Source of the DNA: Kitasatospora aureofaciens
GTDB lineage: Bacteria > Actinomycetota > Actinomycetes > Streptomycetales > Streptomycetaceae
Length of the DNA: 64,000 nucleotides
NCBI RefSeq assembly: GCF_019192735.1
Contig: NZ_JAHTKP010000001.1
Coordinates: 124,001-188,000, forward strand
Reading direction: 5' to 3'
Shown piece by piece: positions 63,060-64,000 of this stretch. Below the pieces are notes generated by a model that saw only the letters and a list, made by a program, of their open reading frames with translations, was not told the origin of the DNA and did not search any database. Within the stretch, counting starts at the first letter, position 1, and each line of letters opens with the position of its first letter. The position numbers and the translations under genes were made by a program.

Positions 63060-63234
63060 GCGCTTCGTCCAGCACCCCAGGGGTCCCGATGGTGGTCTCC
63101 GGGAAGCTGTGAAGAAGTTGCAGACGCTGCCGTGGATCGCTGCCCGCTCATTGCTGGCGAGTTCGTGGGGCGACTGGTCGCTGTGGACGTGGCGCACCCA
63201 GGTCCTCGCAGCTGTCGCAGCTCGTGCTCAATAG
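63031..63234 (+). CDS. Small protein, paralogue of the previous ORF
   Basis: This encodes 67 residues from ATG 63031 with GGAAGGAC upstream. The sequence MDTPFALPPERFVQHPRGPD shares the Arg-rich, Trp-rich core (KKLQTLPWIAARSLLASSWG, WTWRTQVLAAVAARAQ) with the ORF before it. The two overlap. No domain is recognised. It is followed 26 bp later by repeat copy B. Confidence 0.5.
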   Translation: MDTPFALPPERFVQHPRGPDGGLREAVKKLQTLPWIAARSLLASSWGDWSLWTWRTQVLAAVAARAQ

Positions 63235-63260
63235 CGTCTCCGTGCGGTGCCACGTGGTGG

Positions 63261-63435
63261 GCGTGCACCTACAGCGCTCACATCCCCGCGCACCCATCCC
63301 GCCCCTGCGGCCGACGGGAGACCGGCTCCCACAGGTGACCGACGTGATCATATTTCTGCACGAATATGACTACGCGAATGGTCCCGGTAAACACTCTCAG
63401 GCACCTTACTGCGGCGGGCAGTTACCCAGGGCGGA
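63261..63435 (-). repeat. Repeat copy B with intact intron target
   Basis: This is the counterpart of 52846-53023. It contains the same palindrome (CATATTTCTGCACGAATATG, 63349-63368), the block CACTCTCAGGCACCTTACTG and a vestigial regulator start (MGARGCERCRC on the minus strand). It ends CCCAGGGCG directly followed by GAAAGCGATCA, so no intron is present at this site. Confidence 0.8.
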
Positions 63436-63546
63436 AAGCGATCAGTAGCCGAGGGCAGCGCCCACCCGAAGCCACCACCAAGCCATCCCCGCGCCCACCG
63501 CCGTGCGCGAAAAGGGCAGCTCCCCTACCCCAGGAGAGGAGTCGAT

Positions 63547-64000
63547 GTGAGCCACAGTCCTCAAATCCGAGCCGCACACCAGAACACCGCTCTTCGGGTC
63601 GCCGCCGTCCCCCCGGCCCCAGGCAGCCGGCCATCGACGTTGGCAAAACCCGCGCTCAGCCCGCACGAGCGGCGGATCGCCCAGCACCTCGTGCAAGGAA
63701 GCACCCCGAAGCAGATCAGAGACGACCTCGGCGTCAGCCAGGCCAGCATCAACTCCTCGGTCAGCCGCCTGTTCAGACGGCTCGGCCTGGCGAACCGCAC
63801 GCACCTGGTGGCCTACTGCACCACCTACCGGTGGGTGGACACCGCCAAGGTGTGGGACGGACTCGCCGTCGCCCCTCCCGAGCTGGACAGTTTCGAGCTG
63901 GAGTTGCTGCGGCTGGTCGCCGAAGGGCAGACCATCGAGCGGGCCGCCCGCACATTGCAGGTGGCGCCCGACACCGCCGCCCACCGCTTGAAGGGCGTCC
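63547..64000 (+). CDS. LuxR-type HTH regulator, runs off right edge
   Basis: GTG 63547 is preceded by the excellent ribosome-binding site GGAGAGGAG. The frame stays open to the window end (151 codons). After a Pro-rich head it reads LSPHERRIAQHLVQGSTPKQ then IRDDLGVSQASINSSVSRLF, a LuxR/GerE helix-turn-helix. A second related block FELELLRLVAEGQTIERAAR follows, so the protein may carry two HTH units. The C-terminus is missing. Confidence 0.75.
   Translation, partial: MSHSPQIRAAHQNTALRVAAVPPAPGSRPSTLAKPALSPHERRIAQHLVQGSTPKQIRDDLGVSQASINSSVSRLFRRLGLANRTHLVAYCTTYRWVDTAKVWDGLAVAPPELDSFELELLRLVAEGQTIERAARTLQVAPDTAAHRLKGV

Noticed and set aside
1..64000. CRISPR arrays, rRNA operons and insertion-sequence transposases
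   Set aside because: No regularly spaced repeats, rRNA-like segments or transposase ORFs with terminal repeats were seen.

Overview
The window looks like Streptomyces or a close relative. It is very GC-rich, carries DUF5753/DUF397 regulatory cassettes, has ATGA-overlapping operons, and has an actinobacterial T-box in front of ileS. All calls come from reading the sequence; no database search was run.

Region 1 (1-16.3 kb) is a patchwork of aminoacyl-tRNA synthetases and phosphotransferase-fold proteins. It holds class I LysRS, ProRS, ArgRS and the 3' part of a SerRS, interleaved with four or five kinase-like genes, a methyltransferase, a nitrilase-family hydrolase and a DUF5753/DUF397 regulatory cassette. 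Several pieces of dead genes lie between them (methyltransferase tail, kinase tail, HD-hydrolase tail, TrmH tail, YqcI/YcgG-like head). The area looks repeatedly recombined.

Region 2 (16.3-44.1 kb) is one tightly coupled biosynthetic operon. A fused glutamate mutase is followed by two giant NRPSs, an M14/DUF2817 peptidase-like protein, a CmcI-like methyltransferase, a JmjC/cupin oxygenase, a sulfotransferase and, after 88 bp, a phosphopantetheinyl transferase. The predicted line is TE-FAAL-PCP-C-A-PCP-Cy-A(Cys)-PCP-E / C-A-PCP-LLM-C-A-PCP-Cy-A(Cys)-PCP-Ox-R. This predicts an N-acylated pentapeptide-like product with one epimerised thiazoline-type residue, one LLM-oxidised residue and a C-terminal thiazole/thiazoline aldehyde or alcohol. 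I do not recognise a known compound with this architecture.

Region 3 (44.1-48.3 kb) has a strong terminator and then, convergent to the operon, ileS with a clear promoter and T-box leader. A tRNA-Ile(GAT) gene and a GNAT acetyltransferase follow. This IleRS could be the housekeeping copy or a resistant copy linked to the pathway; the window alone cannot decide.

Region 4 (48.3-64 kb) is accessory. It contains a frameshifted methyltransferase, an orphan SpaB_C/thiopeptide-type protein, a HAD phosphatase coupled to a zinc-ribbon/HTH/TPR-like regulator, a RibD-C reductase, an S9 peptidase, an NAD(P)-dependent epimerase/reductase, a second large HTH regulator, two small paralogous ORFs and the start of a LuxR-type regulator. 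At 53.0-57.0 kb one group II intron is inserted inside the reverse-transcriptase gene of another, forming a nested intron (twintron). Removing the inner intron restores the outer reading frame exactly. A related site without an intron lies at 63.4 kb inside a ~175-bp repeat.
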